From Phoronis australis (Eukaryota > Phoronida > Phoronidae), in NCBI GenBank assembly GCA_002633005.1, contig NMRA01000255.1:10632-55831 (forward strand): a stretch of 45,200 nucleotides of DNA, written 5' to 3'. The translations under genes and the position numbers were made by a program. The notes under the pieces are model-generated. The model was given only the letters and a program-made list of their open reading frames with translations. It ran no database searches and was not told the DNA's origin. Shown here piece by piece: positions 33,989 through 44,492 of this stretch; position 1 is the stretch's first letter; the number at the start of each line of letters is the position of its first letter.

Positions 33989-36900
33989 TCAGCTTGCAGT
34001 TCCGTTGAGTACTTGTGACGTAACATTGTGCATGCTACAATTATCCGGGTTATCAGCGCCAGTGCTAAACTGAACCAGCACCAGGAAATAGGTCACGAAA
34101 ACTCCCAGAACCTGAGAATGAAAAACAATAGCTTACTGATTATGCAAATGGGTCATGGCATCAAATAGCTGCAAAGTCCACTCGAAGGTTGTGTCGACTT
34201 AGGATGAAAGCTTTGGCGACAGGGAGGCCGTGAAAAATTGGAGCGTGAATGGAAAATTGCAGCTAAAACAACTATCACCCCGGCCAAGATTTTCAATAGC
34301 TTAGAAAATCATGAATATTGTTTTGGGATTGTAGAAAGCACGAAAAATTACGCCAAGCCTATTATTTGGTGCCATGCAGTACCGAACCGGCGTTTTAGGC
34401 CACATGGTCTAAAGAAAGGTGATGATGGTTCCTTTAATAAACGCATTTAAATAAATACGCATACTAAACAAATGTTTTGGTTAGACAGGCAGACCTCCCC
34501 CTAATCTCTCTTTTCCCTCTCCGTCGGTCACTGTATAGACTTGTAATATCTATTTGGTAAGCGAAGTCGTATGTATACATTTACGCAAATATCTTTATCA
34601 TCAGCTTTCCGCAAAACTTGAATAGTATGCTGTCAGATCTATACAATCAAGCTCTTTTCGAAGCGACAGTAGGTAAATTACCGTTACGAGCAGTGGCTTG
34701 TCGACAAGAAAATAGCCCCACGCAGTGACGCCGATTGGAGGCCCAGATAACTTGTTGACCATGAGCTGAAGTTCCATTACTTGTGGTAACGTCATGTCCG
34801 CTTCCTCGTCTACTTTATGAAGGGTAGAGAGAGTTTCATGTGCCTGAAACGTTAAATCAAGCACAACTTCGTGTAAAATTTTCTAGGAAGGCAGAGAGAC
34901 ACTTGAAAACGTTGTATTTTTCACAAACGTCTTCATAAAGAGATTTTTTAAAATGGCCATCGGAAAATTGATTGTGGTACCAGACAATCGCCAGCCTCTA
35001 TAAGGTTGACTAGCTCCTTTCATTATATGCTTATTTGGAATCAAGTCAGTCTAATAAATCACTGCACATGATTGAACCTTACATAATCTTCATTTACTAA
35101 ATACTCATGTGTATTGAATCTTCTGTACATTTTACAAATCCTATTTTTCTGGCTAGAGTGTTGCTCAAAATACAATTAAAATATTTGCCACAAACTTCAT
35201 TGTCGTTTGTTGTCATGTATTTCTTTCGACAACGCTTACTTTTGGCAACAACAACTAGTTTGTTCTTGACAACAATATTCAATTATACACGATATTTGTT
35301 GATGTCCTGTTGACTTTGCGTCATGGATAACAACCATCCTAGCAGCTATAAACCAACCTTACGTCTCAAAAACTAACTTTTGATCTATACCAACCATACC
35401 GTTATGAAATCGGTCTCATTTCAGAACTCTAGCAGTTGTTATTACTTGAGACCAGCCTCTTGTTCAGTAACCCCAGGACCTCGCTAAAAAGCAAGACTTC
35501 GCGAGATTACATGGCTATCGCCGTGTATTTTGAATGAGAACATGTGACTTTATCTAGATTTTAGCTAGGTCCTAGCGTAGGTCCTAGCGTTACGTTTGTC
35601 TGAACGCACGCCAGGCTCTACAAGTCGGCATGTCACGGCGGGTCATTTCATGAGCCGAGCATGGTCTCAGGGAATAAAGAACTATCAGTTTTTTTGCAAA
35701 GCTTAAAAAGGATGCCACAATGCGTCGGCATAACCCTTCTGTGCTCTGACGCCACGTGCCAAGAGCGCAATTTTGAAACGCGAAGCGTCGCGAGTTGCAG
35801 ACACCTGTAATGACCGAAGGCCACGAAGTTTATGTCACCGATGAGTGCGATCAATCGCCGCAGAGTCCAAATACAGGAACCAGCACAGCTTCACGGACTA
35901 TGGGATTTATGCAGATCAAACAATGGATAAATTCCTCTCGCAACTGAGTTCTAATTCAATCTCAGATTGGTCCAGAATACTCGTCAACTAATTACGACAA
36001 TTTTTGGAAGGAGTATTCAATTACAATAAATTATTACAGAAAGAAAGCCGACGAGGAATGATTTGGACCGCGAACGTCTAAAACCCACCTTCCGTAAAGA
36101 ATCTAACTTTTGTTTTAAACCACTTGCCGCTTTAAATATGGAGCTAACGTGTTCCTTACTAGGATTACTGAGCTTAAAAATAACTAACAAATTGTTATTG
36201 GTGGAGAACTGTCTCCATAAATTGGTTTGTCCCGGTGTGTCATTTTGATTGGCGAGCATGTTCTCAAGCACTACCGACTTGTCAGTTCTTCCATAGCCCG
36301 GAAAGCATTCAATCCTCACACGAGTAAGGAACAATTTGAGTCCAGTTTTATGATACAAGATGATTCTCCCAAAGTTTTGTTTCTAATGTCTTTCGCAATA
36401 CAGGCGCTCTTACGCAGATTGTACAACACGTAGGACCCTGTCAAACCGTCGTAGTTCTTGATACGTTCTAAGTAATTTGAACACAGTGGGGTGGAACTAA
36501 AATGGATCTGAATAAACGTTGGAACACATGTTACAAGTTGAGATTCTTGGACAGGAGCAGATCTTGTTGTGTGACAGGTACAAACTCGATTATCTCGATT
36601 TTTGTTCCACTAGTAATATATTGCTCCTAGAGCTTCTTTGTTGTAACTCTGAAATGAATGTAATGGTAAACGGAATGTTTATAAATTACCTTTTCATTTA
36701 CGGACGCACCAAGCAGGATGATTGTAGCAACGCATCCAACACCATATGACAACCAAAAGATGTTTGTGCCGATAAAGAACGAACTGGATCGGAGACAAGA
36801 AAAGTTGACGAAGCAGTATATGATTATTAACACCAAGACCGTGTTGATGACGATGTTTATCGCAATGTATAAGGAGAACACGTGGTCCAATATCTCCACC

Positions 36901-37670
36901 AGCTTGCAAACTTGTCCGTGCAGTTTCCGGTAATATGCAACATTTGGGAAAAGCTTTTTTTCTTTCACCACCCTCTCTAGTTCACAAATGAACTCGTCCA
37001 TGCACATGTTGGTCAAAGAAACCATAAGTATGAATAAAATGAAAGGGGCAAACCAGGCGGCGCTGCTGTATGAATTTGGCATGATGTAAATGACCTTCAG
37101 TACCATCAATTCCGGATCGGCGTGCTTAAACGGAGCATAAAACACATCGTAGATCGGGGTAATCATTTGAACTAACGTAGAGAACAGAATATTCGCCAAA
37201 TACATGAAAATAAATACAACGACTGCCAACTGGCATTTTCGCTGCACTCGTAGCAATGACGTCCGTCCCAGTCTCCAGCGAGATACCAACGTCCCAACAG
37301 CTTCGATGTACTGGGATATGTAGGTCGAATTATGGAAAAAGAAAAAAGTCAAAATAACGTGAGCAGCACAATTAACATACCAAAGCAACCCACACGCAAC
37401 GCCGAAAAAACTATAGTCGAGCACGTGAGTTCCCGTCCATAGCCAAACTTGACGAATGACGACAACACTGAGCAGAATGCAGACGAAGAGATGGTGAAAG
37501 CAACTTAGTCGCCATTTCGAGCATGGTCGTATGACACGCTTCAAGTTTTCGGCGTGAAAACTGCTTTCAGAAGGCATCGAATGTGCCTGGCCAAAGAGTT
37601 CCAGTGTAACGAAATATGGCCTGAAAACCTTTTGAACAAGTGCACGACCGTCAACATACCCATTTTCCAT
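33989..37670 (-). CDS. Gustatory-receptor-like seven-transmembrane protein (GRL), three exons
   Basis: Member of the insect Gr/Or chemoreceptor superfamily. In insects these are ligand-gated cation channels with an inverted 7TM topology; ligands of non-arthropod GRLs are mostly unknown. Exons: 37670-36690 (327 codons), 34843-34682 (54 codons), 34111-33989 (40 codons plus TGA), total 421 aa, typical for the family. Both introns are GT-AG in phase 0. Predicted hydrophobic segments are near residues 58-78, 87-112, 148-169, 205-224, 264-290, 297-321 and 377-396. The last carries T388-Y389-FLVLV-Q395-F396, an exact fit to the family signature TYhhhhhQF. Exon 2 has the usual pre-TM7 stretch (GPPIGVTAWGYFLVDK). 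The late-intron positions just before TM7 also suit the superfamily. The start ATG is the first in frame; an upstream exon cannot be excluded. The first 385 nt are shared with pseudogene copy A. Confidence 0.9.
34844..36689. other. GRL intron 1
   Basis: 1846 bp between GRL exons 1 and 2. It contains a 113-codon open stretch on the minus strand (36358-36017) with no recognisable domain. The GRL frame continues correctly only by splicing 36690 to 34843, so this stretch is not part of the receptor. No repeat recognised. Confidence 0.6.
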
Positions 37671-38700
37671 GGTCTTAAAGAAATCGAGTGTTACCTAACT
37701 CAGTTCAGACTGACAGACGAAAAATCTTCGTTCTCTATTTATTGACTTTTTGCAATCTCATTTCAAATCTTGAACGCTTTCACACATTAATTAAGGCAAC
37801 GTTTAATCGATAGGAAATTTGTTGCTATTGATATACCAATCAAGAATAGGTAAACCAACAATGGACCAATAACGGTAGGACAGCCATATGCATGCCTGTT
37901 CAGAGTCAAATGTTAGAGGTTTTAAATGATCCTTGTTTTATGGATCTTGAGGGCCGGCACTTTCATGGCCACATGAACCTTTGCTAAGTTACAGCACACT
38001 CAACATGTCAACAGAATCACGATAGAGCTAATGGCACTAATACAATTGAAAAACACATTGTAGTGTATATAACGTTGGCTGCATGTCTAATGGAAGCAAA
38101 GTGCGTGTGAAGATTCTTGAAACCTGTCCACTATTTGAGTTGCAAATAATGACGTGAAGTTTTAGTCTAGCAGTTATCGAAATCACTGAGTCAATACTGT
38201 CGCACGCGGATTTTTGTCTCCTTGCCGTAAAAGGCTTTTTGATCGATATAGGGAAGATGACTCAGCAAAATTTCTCAGATTTTGTGGTACGTTTCGAAAC
38301 AAATTTGGGATGCGTTCCTTTACAGCAAGAATCTATCGAGTGAGCTAGCGTAGTGGCGAGCTTCGCTTTCAATGCATGGGGATATCTCACAAATGCTTGC
38401 GTGTTCTTGGGTTTTCGCGAAGTCCAACGCTACCCGGAGCTCCCAGAAGATCTGTATTTTTCGCGACGCAGAACCCCCACTGGGTAGAGCTTGGGCTGAT
38501 AACCGCTTGAAGCCAGACCCACTAAGAGAAGACGAATAACTTTGTAGTCCAAATCAGCGATAATTCGTGAGACTTCATGCAGCATAAAGTCGCCCGAGTT
38601 GTGGATGTTGTGAAATTTCAAAGTTTAAATTCATAAAATGTGAGAGATGCTCTAAGCTTGCATTTACAATACGAATGTGTCTGTAAGAGCATGCATCTTA

Positions 38701-40078
38701 AGTCCCGTTTAGACATCAACTTTTGGCCCGGCGCAACTGACATGGAGCAAATTGACCCGTGTCAAGCGGCCGTTTACACACACAACTCACCAACTAGACG
38801 GAAATTAAAGGGTGAAGAGACTGGAACGCACATGCGCAGTTGCAGAGACAAAGAACCCGTACGTAGGTCATTGCACAAGCGTAGTCTCCTACATGCAGAA
38901 TGGTGAATGTTGGCCAATTCCCCTTTTGTCCACTGACGTCACAAGCATACTGGCGCCCCCAGTGGAGGCCCTGAGAACTCGTAAACAAGCATGCTGGCGA
39001 CTGTGGTTAAAGTATTTTTTATGATTTTTCCAGAGTCGCTATGTTTTAGAGTGTTTTTTAAATAATGTTGCATGTCATACCTCTCACAAAATTAATATTG
39101 TTCCAATAAATTAAGAAAATTGGAATATTCATTCTCGCGATCCTGCAACACCATCCAAATGTTCTTCTGTGACACACGGNTGCACAAGCGTAGTCTCGCT
39201 GGTTCCCTGCGTGCCGCTAGGTGGGGCGGTAGCTGCGCCAGCACGCAGGTATCACTTAATTTTCCTCGGTAAATTTTTTTACACCGGCGTTTCTGATTGG
39301 CTAGTCAACAGGCAGCGCTTTACGCAAACAAACTGGTATGACTGATGGACTAAAGTGTAAACGGGGTCTGTTGTGCAGAAAAATCTGGTGCTTAAAATTT
39401 ATGTTCAGGAAATGTGAAGCCTAGAAATTGTAATTGCGCCTTTTCGGGATGCATCATTCTACTGTCGATGACTTTTGTTTACGACAGTGTCCTGTATTCA
39501 TACAGTATGAATAACACACCGGTTAAATCGGCCAGATGTGTTTATTGTACATGTATGTGCTTCAAGCACGCGGCTATTAAACATCACTGCAGAAACGAAA
39601 TAGTTTCTGCGACGCCATAAGCTTGCATGACAAGGCTAAAAATCGTTCACAGCCCGCCATTTTTTCACGTTGTTGTAAAGCTAACCAATGACTGCCGAGG
39701 TTACATCGACCAATGCTAAAGTGCGTGCCACTGCGTGATACCTGCGTGCTGGCTGGGCTAAGCACGCGGGGAACCAGCGAGAAGCGTAGTCTCCTACATA
39801 GACGCACGAGTATCCGTGACGTCATCTTGTGAGGCCCGGGAACCATGTTATGAACAAGCGCAGTAGAGATGATCCTTTCCGCTTTGCTCCAGTTTCGCGT
39901 TTAGACGTATAATTGACACGGCGCAAGATGTTCGGGCGCAAATTGCTCTATCTCACAAACGGGTGGGAAAAATTTGTCACCGCGGTGTCAATTTGCTCCG
40001 TGTCAGTCCGTTTACACACTGGAACAACTTGTTCGGTGTCAGCTGATCCGTGTCAACTAAGTAAGTGTAAACGGCACT
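38701..40078. mobile_element. Harbinger-like MITE in copy B, enlarged by later insertion
   Basis: Ends AGTCCCGTTTAGAC and, inverted, AGTGCCGTTTACAC; TTA abuts both sides (38698-38700 and 40079-40081). Same element as 27476-27891, here split by about 1 kb of extra DNA (about 38881-39860) that includes the 9-bp-TSD element. Confidence 0.6.
39195..39781. mobile_element. Inverted-repeat element with 9-bp target duplication
   Basis: 587 bp. The left end CTCGCTGGTTCCCTGCGTGC and the right end, inverted, CTCGCTGGTTCCCCGCGTGC match at 19 of 20, and similarity continues to GCACGCAGGTATCAC further in. AAGCGTAGT abuts both ends (39186-39194 and 39782-39790). A 9-bp duplication with longish inverted ends suggests a Mutator-like (MULE) or similar non-autonomous element. 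An undetermined base at 39180 just outside may mark an assembly join. Confidence 0.7.
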
Positions 40079-40840
40079 TTACTGTTGATAACGCTTCATC
40101 AATCATTCGCCGGGTGTCGCTGCCAGACACGCAAATCATCACAGGAAATGTTTTAGAGTTCGCTGTAGGAATCAGTGGTGCCTACTGGCACGCGACACGT
40201 TATTGAATAAGCCAAACTACTTCGTCTAGTTGCCGGTATAATATTGGAGAACGCAATGTTGATTATGTAATCTTTTTGCTGGAATAGTATCAGGAGAACA
40301 AAATTAGCCTGATTGTACTATGTCCAACCTTGAAAGATGACGGTTTCTCCTAACCCGATGTATGAAGGAAAGTTTACACTAAAACCCATTGCAGGGTTAA
40401 CATATTGGTAACTTTAGTATACTGGATGTTTCTAGGCTCAGAACACTTTTTCGAGACCGCGATTTACTGCTATTTAGAGCACATAGCAAGCAAGAATTGG
40501 TTGGCCATCGGTCCGAAGGGCTGATAATCTGAGGTGGAATTCCCTTTAGCAATATTTCGAAGGGCATATAGCGAGAAGGCTCAATATTGCTGAGAGCAGC
40601 GACTGTTTGCAATTGGTTTACTTATTCATCGTGACCATGTTTCATACTTTCGTGAGTTTGTAGTTTTTGGCTTTACATGTATTTCCAGCCAACAGGTGTC
40701 AATAAGAAATGACTGATCCCACAAATCTCAGAGTACTTTGGCATGCGCATGCATCAGGGCTGCATTCCGTTGCAAAATACAAGATCACGCAAGTCTTTGT
40801 GAGACATAGTCAAGCATTAAGACCGAAGCACGTGATCACA

Positions 40841-41386
40841 TAAGTTTTTCTCGCGAGTGTCGTGTATCTACAAAACGCATTCTCGGTTCCGCTATTCGCT
40901 TGAAGATCAAATGCATCCCCATTAAAAATTAACCTTTGATTCAGACCGCTTATCACTATTTATCACCTTTAGTCTTTTAACTGATCTAAATCAGACGTTT
41001 TGGAAAATGTTAAAACATTTGAAGCTTATTGGGAAATAGCCCTGATGTACACCAATCTAGTACCATGTGGACTTAAGCTGAAGTTTCATATTCATGTGCT
41101 TTGATCAAACATCAATCGTTTTTTAACTATTCCTCAGCTTGCGCAAATATACTAAAATATAAATCGGCCATAATTAAAAGTTGTTACTGTGACTACAGTT
41201 CATCAAATGGAATTAATTTGGTATATAAACTGACTATATACCAGTATATAACATTCGATCTGTCTACATTCTACGGCCTTTCTATCGAGATACTAGCTCG
41301 GAGGTTTCTGCATTTGACTGGAAATCAAGATATAATTTCTTGACATTCTTGCGGTAGGTAAAGTTGCCATCTACTTTTTGTTCACC
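40841..41386. other. 546-bp segment present only in copy B
   Basis: Copy A reads straight from GTGATCACA into AAGCAAATC (about 28672-28690); copy B has 546 extra bases between these words. No inverted ends or clear target duplication were found, so it may be an insertion in B or a deletion in A. No coding sequence recognised. Confidence 0.6.
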
Positions 41387-42714
41387 AAAGCAAATCAATT
41401 TGAAATAGGTTACTGCCACTCACAGAGGGGAACGCCAAGTTAAAAATAATGCGGATAAAAATTATGAGGGTTAAACTTATAGTACGAACAGGGATAAAAT
41501 GAGGTTGGGGCGAATCGGTGTGTTGCGTTAAAACCTTTCAGACTATAAGCCTATAAGACTATTGACCCTTCCTACTGTAGAACTACAAAATTTTGCAGTG
41601 ACAGTGTGTTTGCTTTTTTAAATTGAGTCGGTGGTGCAGGGTTTCTTTATGTGGTTACATTTCAGACAAGAAAATCCACCTGAGACGAACAGAACTGCCC
41701 TTGTGGAACTTCTTTCCTCAAGTCATGTTTATGCAGGTCCATGACATTTTCATGGTCAAACAGTGTGATTTGGGTATTGCCACGGAGGAGAGGAGTTGGA
41801 CTGTTACCCGCCTGATTCATGCAGAAAATGAAAATTTTAATAAGTTAAAATTCGGCATGGCTGCTTCTAATGATAAATTACGGGGATCAGAAAAAGAATG
41901 AACAGCGTAAAAAAGAAATCAATGTAAATCAAAACAAATTATTGATGAGAACTTTTCAAATGGAGAATGTGAAATTTTCAAACTGCCCGAAAAAACACAC
42001 CATCTGTTTTCGTACAGCATCAAAACACACATACTAAACTACAAATTATGGGAGACTGAACAAAAAATCCAAAAATCGAAAGGTATAGGATGGCATAAAA
42101 GTTTTGGAAAATGCTAAAACCAAAGACGTCAGTTTGTGCGAATTCACACTGAAGCCAAAAGTTGTCGCAACTAAACGCTTGAAACATTTTGTGCTTCGAG
42201 GGCCTGAAAAAATTTCATCTTGAGACTTACGACAATTTGTTCAGGGAAGACTGTTTGTGATCCAACAGAGTGCCGTCAACATGCATATCCACATCAAATT
42301 CTAATTAAAAGCCACACATTTCAACTGTGTACCACCTTGAACCGACGAGGAAATATCATTTTAAGTTTGGTCTGCACGCCACCTGTTGGGCACATCACGT
42401 GACCAAATAAACATAAATCTGAAAAGCTTTTTGCCTCCGTGAATTATGTTCATTTGCTGTACGCGAACTTGGAATCCTGCTTAATCTCAAGATCACTTGG
42501 AACTGAATATTTATTTGGGCAATCAGGGGAATTTTTTATTCAGTGTAAAAGTTTTTTTGTTATTATTGGCTTAATGATTACCCATTTTCTCCATGTGTCA
42601 AAGAATCGAAGGAACATGTGAATTGTTAAATCAATTATTCTTTGGTGAATTAGATCGCCAATAGTTGAAAAAGGGTTGGTTAAAATTTACATTATTTTAT
42701 CAAAATGTAATTTG

Positions 42715-43075
42715 ATTTAGTGCAGTGCAAATCAAATCTCCTTATTTATAGTCAGTTTGACAAAATAGACAAACACTACCAAAAGGCTAATATCACTGAC
42801 CGTAGATAATAACATAAAACGTAAATAATAAATTAATGAAAAACCAAACACATGACAAAATGATAAAACACATATTGACGAAATATCACGAAAGTATGGC
42901 ACACACGCATACACACACGCACACATATACACCAGATAACTGCATACACTGGTGGTTCTGTCCAAGATTTAATAAAACTCTTAAAAATTTATAATCCATG
43001 ACTCATTGGGAAGAGAGTTCCAAAGTTTTGCGCCGTACACTGACAAAGAGTTTAAACGTTGGCGAAAGATTTCAA
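42715..43075 (-). mobile_element. LINE 3' tail in copy B
   Basis: Counterpart of 30040-30425 with the same position relative to the peptide gene and the same NGAKLW-type minus-strand ending, more damaged. It shows the LINE insertion predates the duplication. Confidence 0.5.
42899..42932. repeat. (AC)n-type microsatellite, also at 30210-30246
   Basis: Short CACACGCA-type repeat in the LINE tail, present in both duplication copies with different lengths. Confidence 0.7.
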
Positions 43076-43098
43076 GTTCACGCTCAGCACATTAGCTC

Positions 43099-43121
43099 AC
43101 GTGATGACCAACAGGTGGCGC
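43099..43121 (+). promoter_or_regulatory. E-box and CTCF-like motif upstream of the copy B peptide gene
   Basis: CACGTG (43099-43104) and CCAACAGGTGGCGC (43108-43121), about 120 bp before the ATG at 43240. Unchanged between copies while nearby bases differ. The ATG is directly preceded by a splice-acceptor-like stretch (TTTTTACATCACTTGCAG), so a separate 5' UTR exon further upstream is possible. Confidence 0.35.
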
Positions 43122-43239
43122 GCGGACCAAACCTAAAAAGTTTGGTACCACCTCCTTCATTGTTTAACACTTACATCATTGTAAAGTTCTGTGACAGACA
43201 GAACATGGTGACTATTTAATTTTTACATCACTTGCAGAC

Positions 43240-44197
43240 ATGAAAACGACAATTTGCCTCGTGACCATGCTGTTCTTGTTAGGGATTCAGTTTCTGCACG
43301 CGTCGACACTGAACTCGGAAAGAGGTAAGCTGTTCGTTACCTAAGCTATGAGTTTTCGTAAACAAGTTTTTATGGGTGATTAGAACGTATTCACTGTTCA
43401 CGAATGAATGTCTTTTTCGTTCGCAAAATTATGAAATGAATGTCAGTTTGTCCATACGGAAATTTCAATCAGAGAGCACACTTACATAGATTTACCTAGA
43501 CATGCAACAACTTGCACTGGTGCAACTTGCTCTGCGCTGGTCACACTAGTTAATTCAAATTGCGTCCACACAGCCCTCAAGCTAGTGCAACTTGCTTTGC
43601 TTGTCACACTAGTTTAAATAGCGTCCACACAGCCCTCACACCTAGCGATAACTCGTTCCAGGACTGAGTGAATTGTCTGTGTGGACGGTAGGCCTACTGT
43701 AATGGGTCAAAGAGTGGACACAGTTGGTCAAAATCAAAAAATAGATAAATGGACATAATGGGTGAAACAACGTGCCGTCGGATTTTCAGATACAGAGCCC
43801 CGTTTTTAGGGTCACTACTCAAGTTCGCATCGTGATTGAAGGTGTACGCTTGTCCTAGTCAAAGTCACTGGTTCTTGGGTCAGTAATTCGTACTCATTTG
43901 AATGCATTCAACCCAAGATCAGTGCTTCATACATTTCACATTCAAGCTTGCTTTGCAGACGATGTATCAAGTGAATCGCGCCGTTGGTTTGCAGAGTTGG
44001 AAAGAAGTCGTCGAGCACGCATGACTTGTGATAATAACGAATCGTGCAGGCAGTGGTGCATAAACCAAGGACGTGCTAGTGGGCGCTGCTATAAAGCCAA
44101 GTGTTACTGCAGAGGGTGTGTAATCAAATTCTATACCCGGTATTTTAACTGCAATTCATTTCTTCTTCTATGTTCTTTACCTGCCGCTTTTCCGTGA
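43240..44197 (+). CDS. Secreted cysteine-rich peptide, CS-alpha-beta (defensin / K-channel-toxin-like) type
   Basis: Two coding exons, 43240-43324 and 43959-44197, joined by a GT-AG intron in phase 1; 107 codons plus TGA. Exon 1 encodes a typical signal peptide (residues 1 to ~21: basic start, hydrophobic core, cleavage near HA-S). Next come a charged, Arg-rich propeptide-like stretch and a basic cluster (about 44-49) that could be a processing site. The cysteine domain has C52-x5-C58-x3-C62-x9-C72-x4-C77-x-C79, the CS-alpha-beta pattern (CxxxC and CxC), with a gamma-core-like G-R-C at 70-72 and an extra C82. Members of this fold are antimicrobial defensins or ion-channel blockers; which applies here cannot be told. 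The domain is followed by a hydrophobic tail (to 107) with two more cysteines, unusual for the fold. A weak GT (after the codon for R80) could instead splice it away. It sits 5.6 kb from GRL, divergently oriented. The fold assignment is by spacing only. Confidence 0.75.
43505..43645. repeat. Local tandem duplication in the peptide-gene intron (copy B)
   Basis: A ~66-bp unit (GCAACTTGCT ... GCGTCCACACAGCCCTCA) occurs twice here but once at the matching place in copy A (about 30855-30910). Confidence 0.7.
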
Positions 44198-44492
44198 AAC
44201 CGAAAATTATGTTTTTTTAAATCTACCAAACAGGATTTTGATATAATGTATTTAAAAAGCTGGTTTCCGAGGCATGATGACATTGGCTTCAACCTTCATT
44301 TAGAACTGAGAAACGTCCTGTGACTGAACTTAGACCAGTCACGTTTTTGTTGGGTCTGTCAGCCCTAGGATTTTGTGAAGTGTTACAGTGTTGTACTCGT
44401 AAATGCTCTAGGCGTTTTTGGTAGCGTTATGTTGTTGAGACCAGTGGCTTAGTTATTTGTCGCTCTGTTTTGAAATAAAGTTTGTTTGTTTG

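Larger units (their letters stand above)
37286..44492. repeat. Segmental duplication copy B
   Basis: Direct copy of 25345-31752, colinear apart from insertions and deletions. The left edge falls inside GRL exon 1; the right edge is the AATAAAGTTTGTTTGTTTG stretch after the peptide gene. This copy carries the intact GRL and peptide genes. The two copies differ by scattered substitutions and short indels, so the duplication is not recent. Confidence 0.93.

Noticed and set aside
36017-36358. 113-codon open frame on the minus strand, possible extra GRL exon
   Set aside because: It lies in GRL intron 1; the receptor is complete without it, and no acceptor or donor joins it in phase. No domain recognised.
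36590-36690. Alternative splice from the GRL exon 1 donor to an acceptor about 50 bp downstream
   Set aside because: The TTTCAG near 36640 would give only about a dozen residues before a stop and lose TM7; the 34843 acceptor gives the expected family ending.
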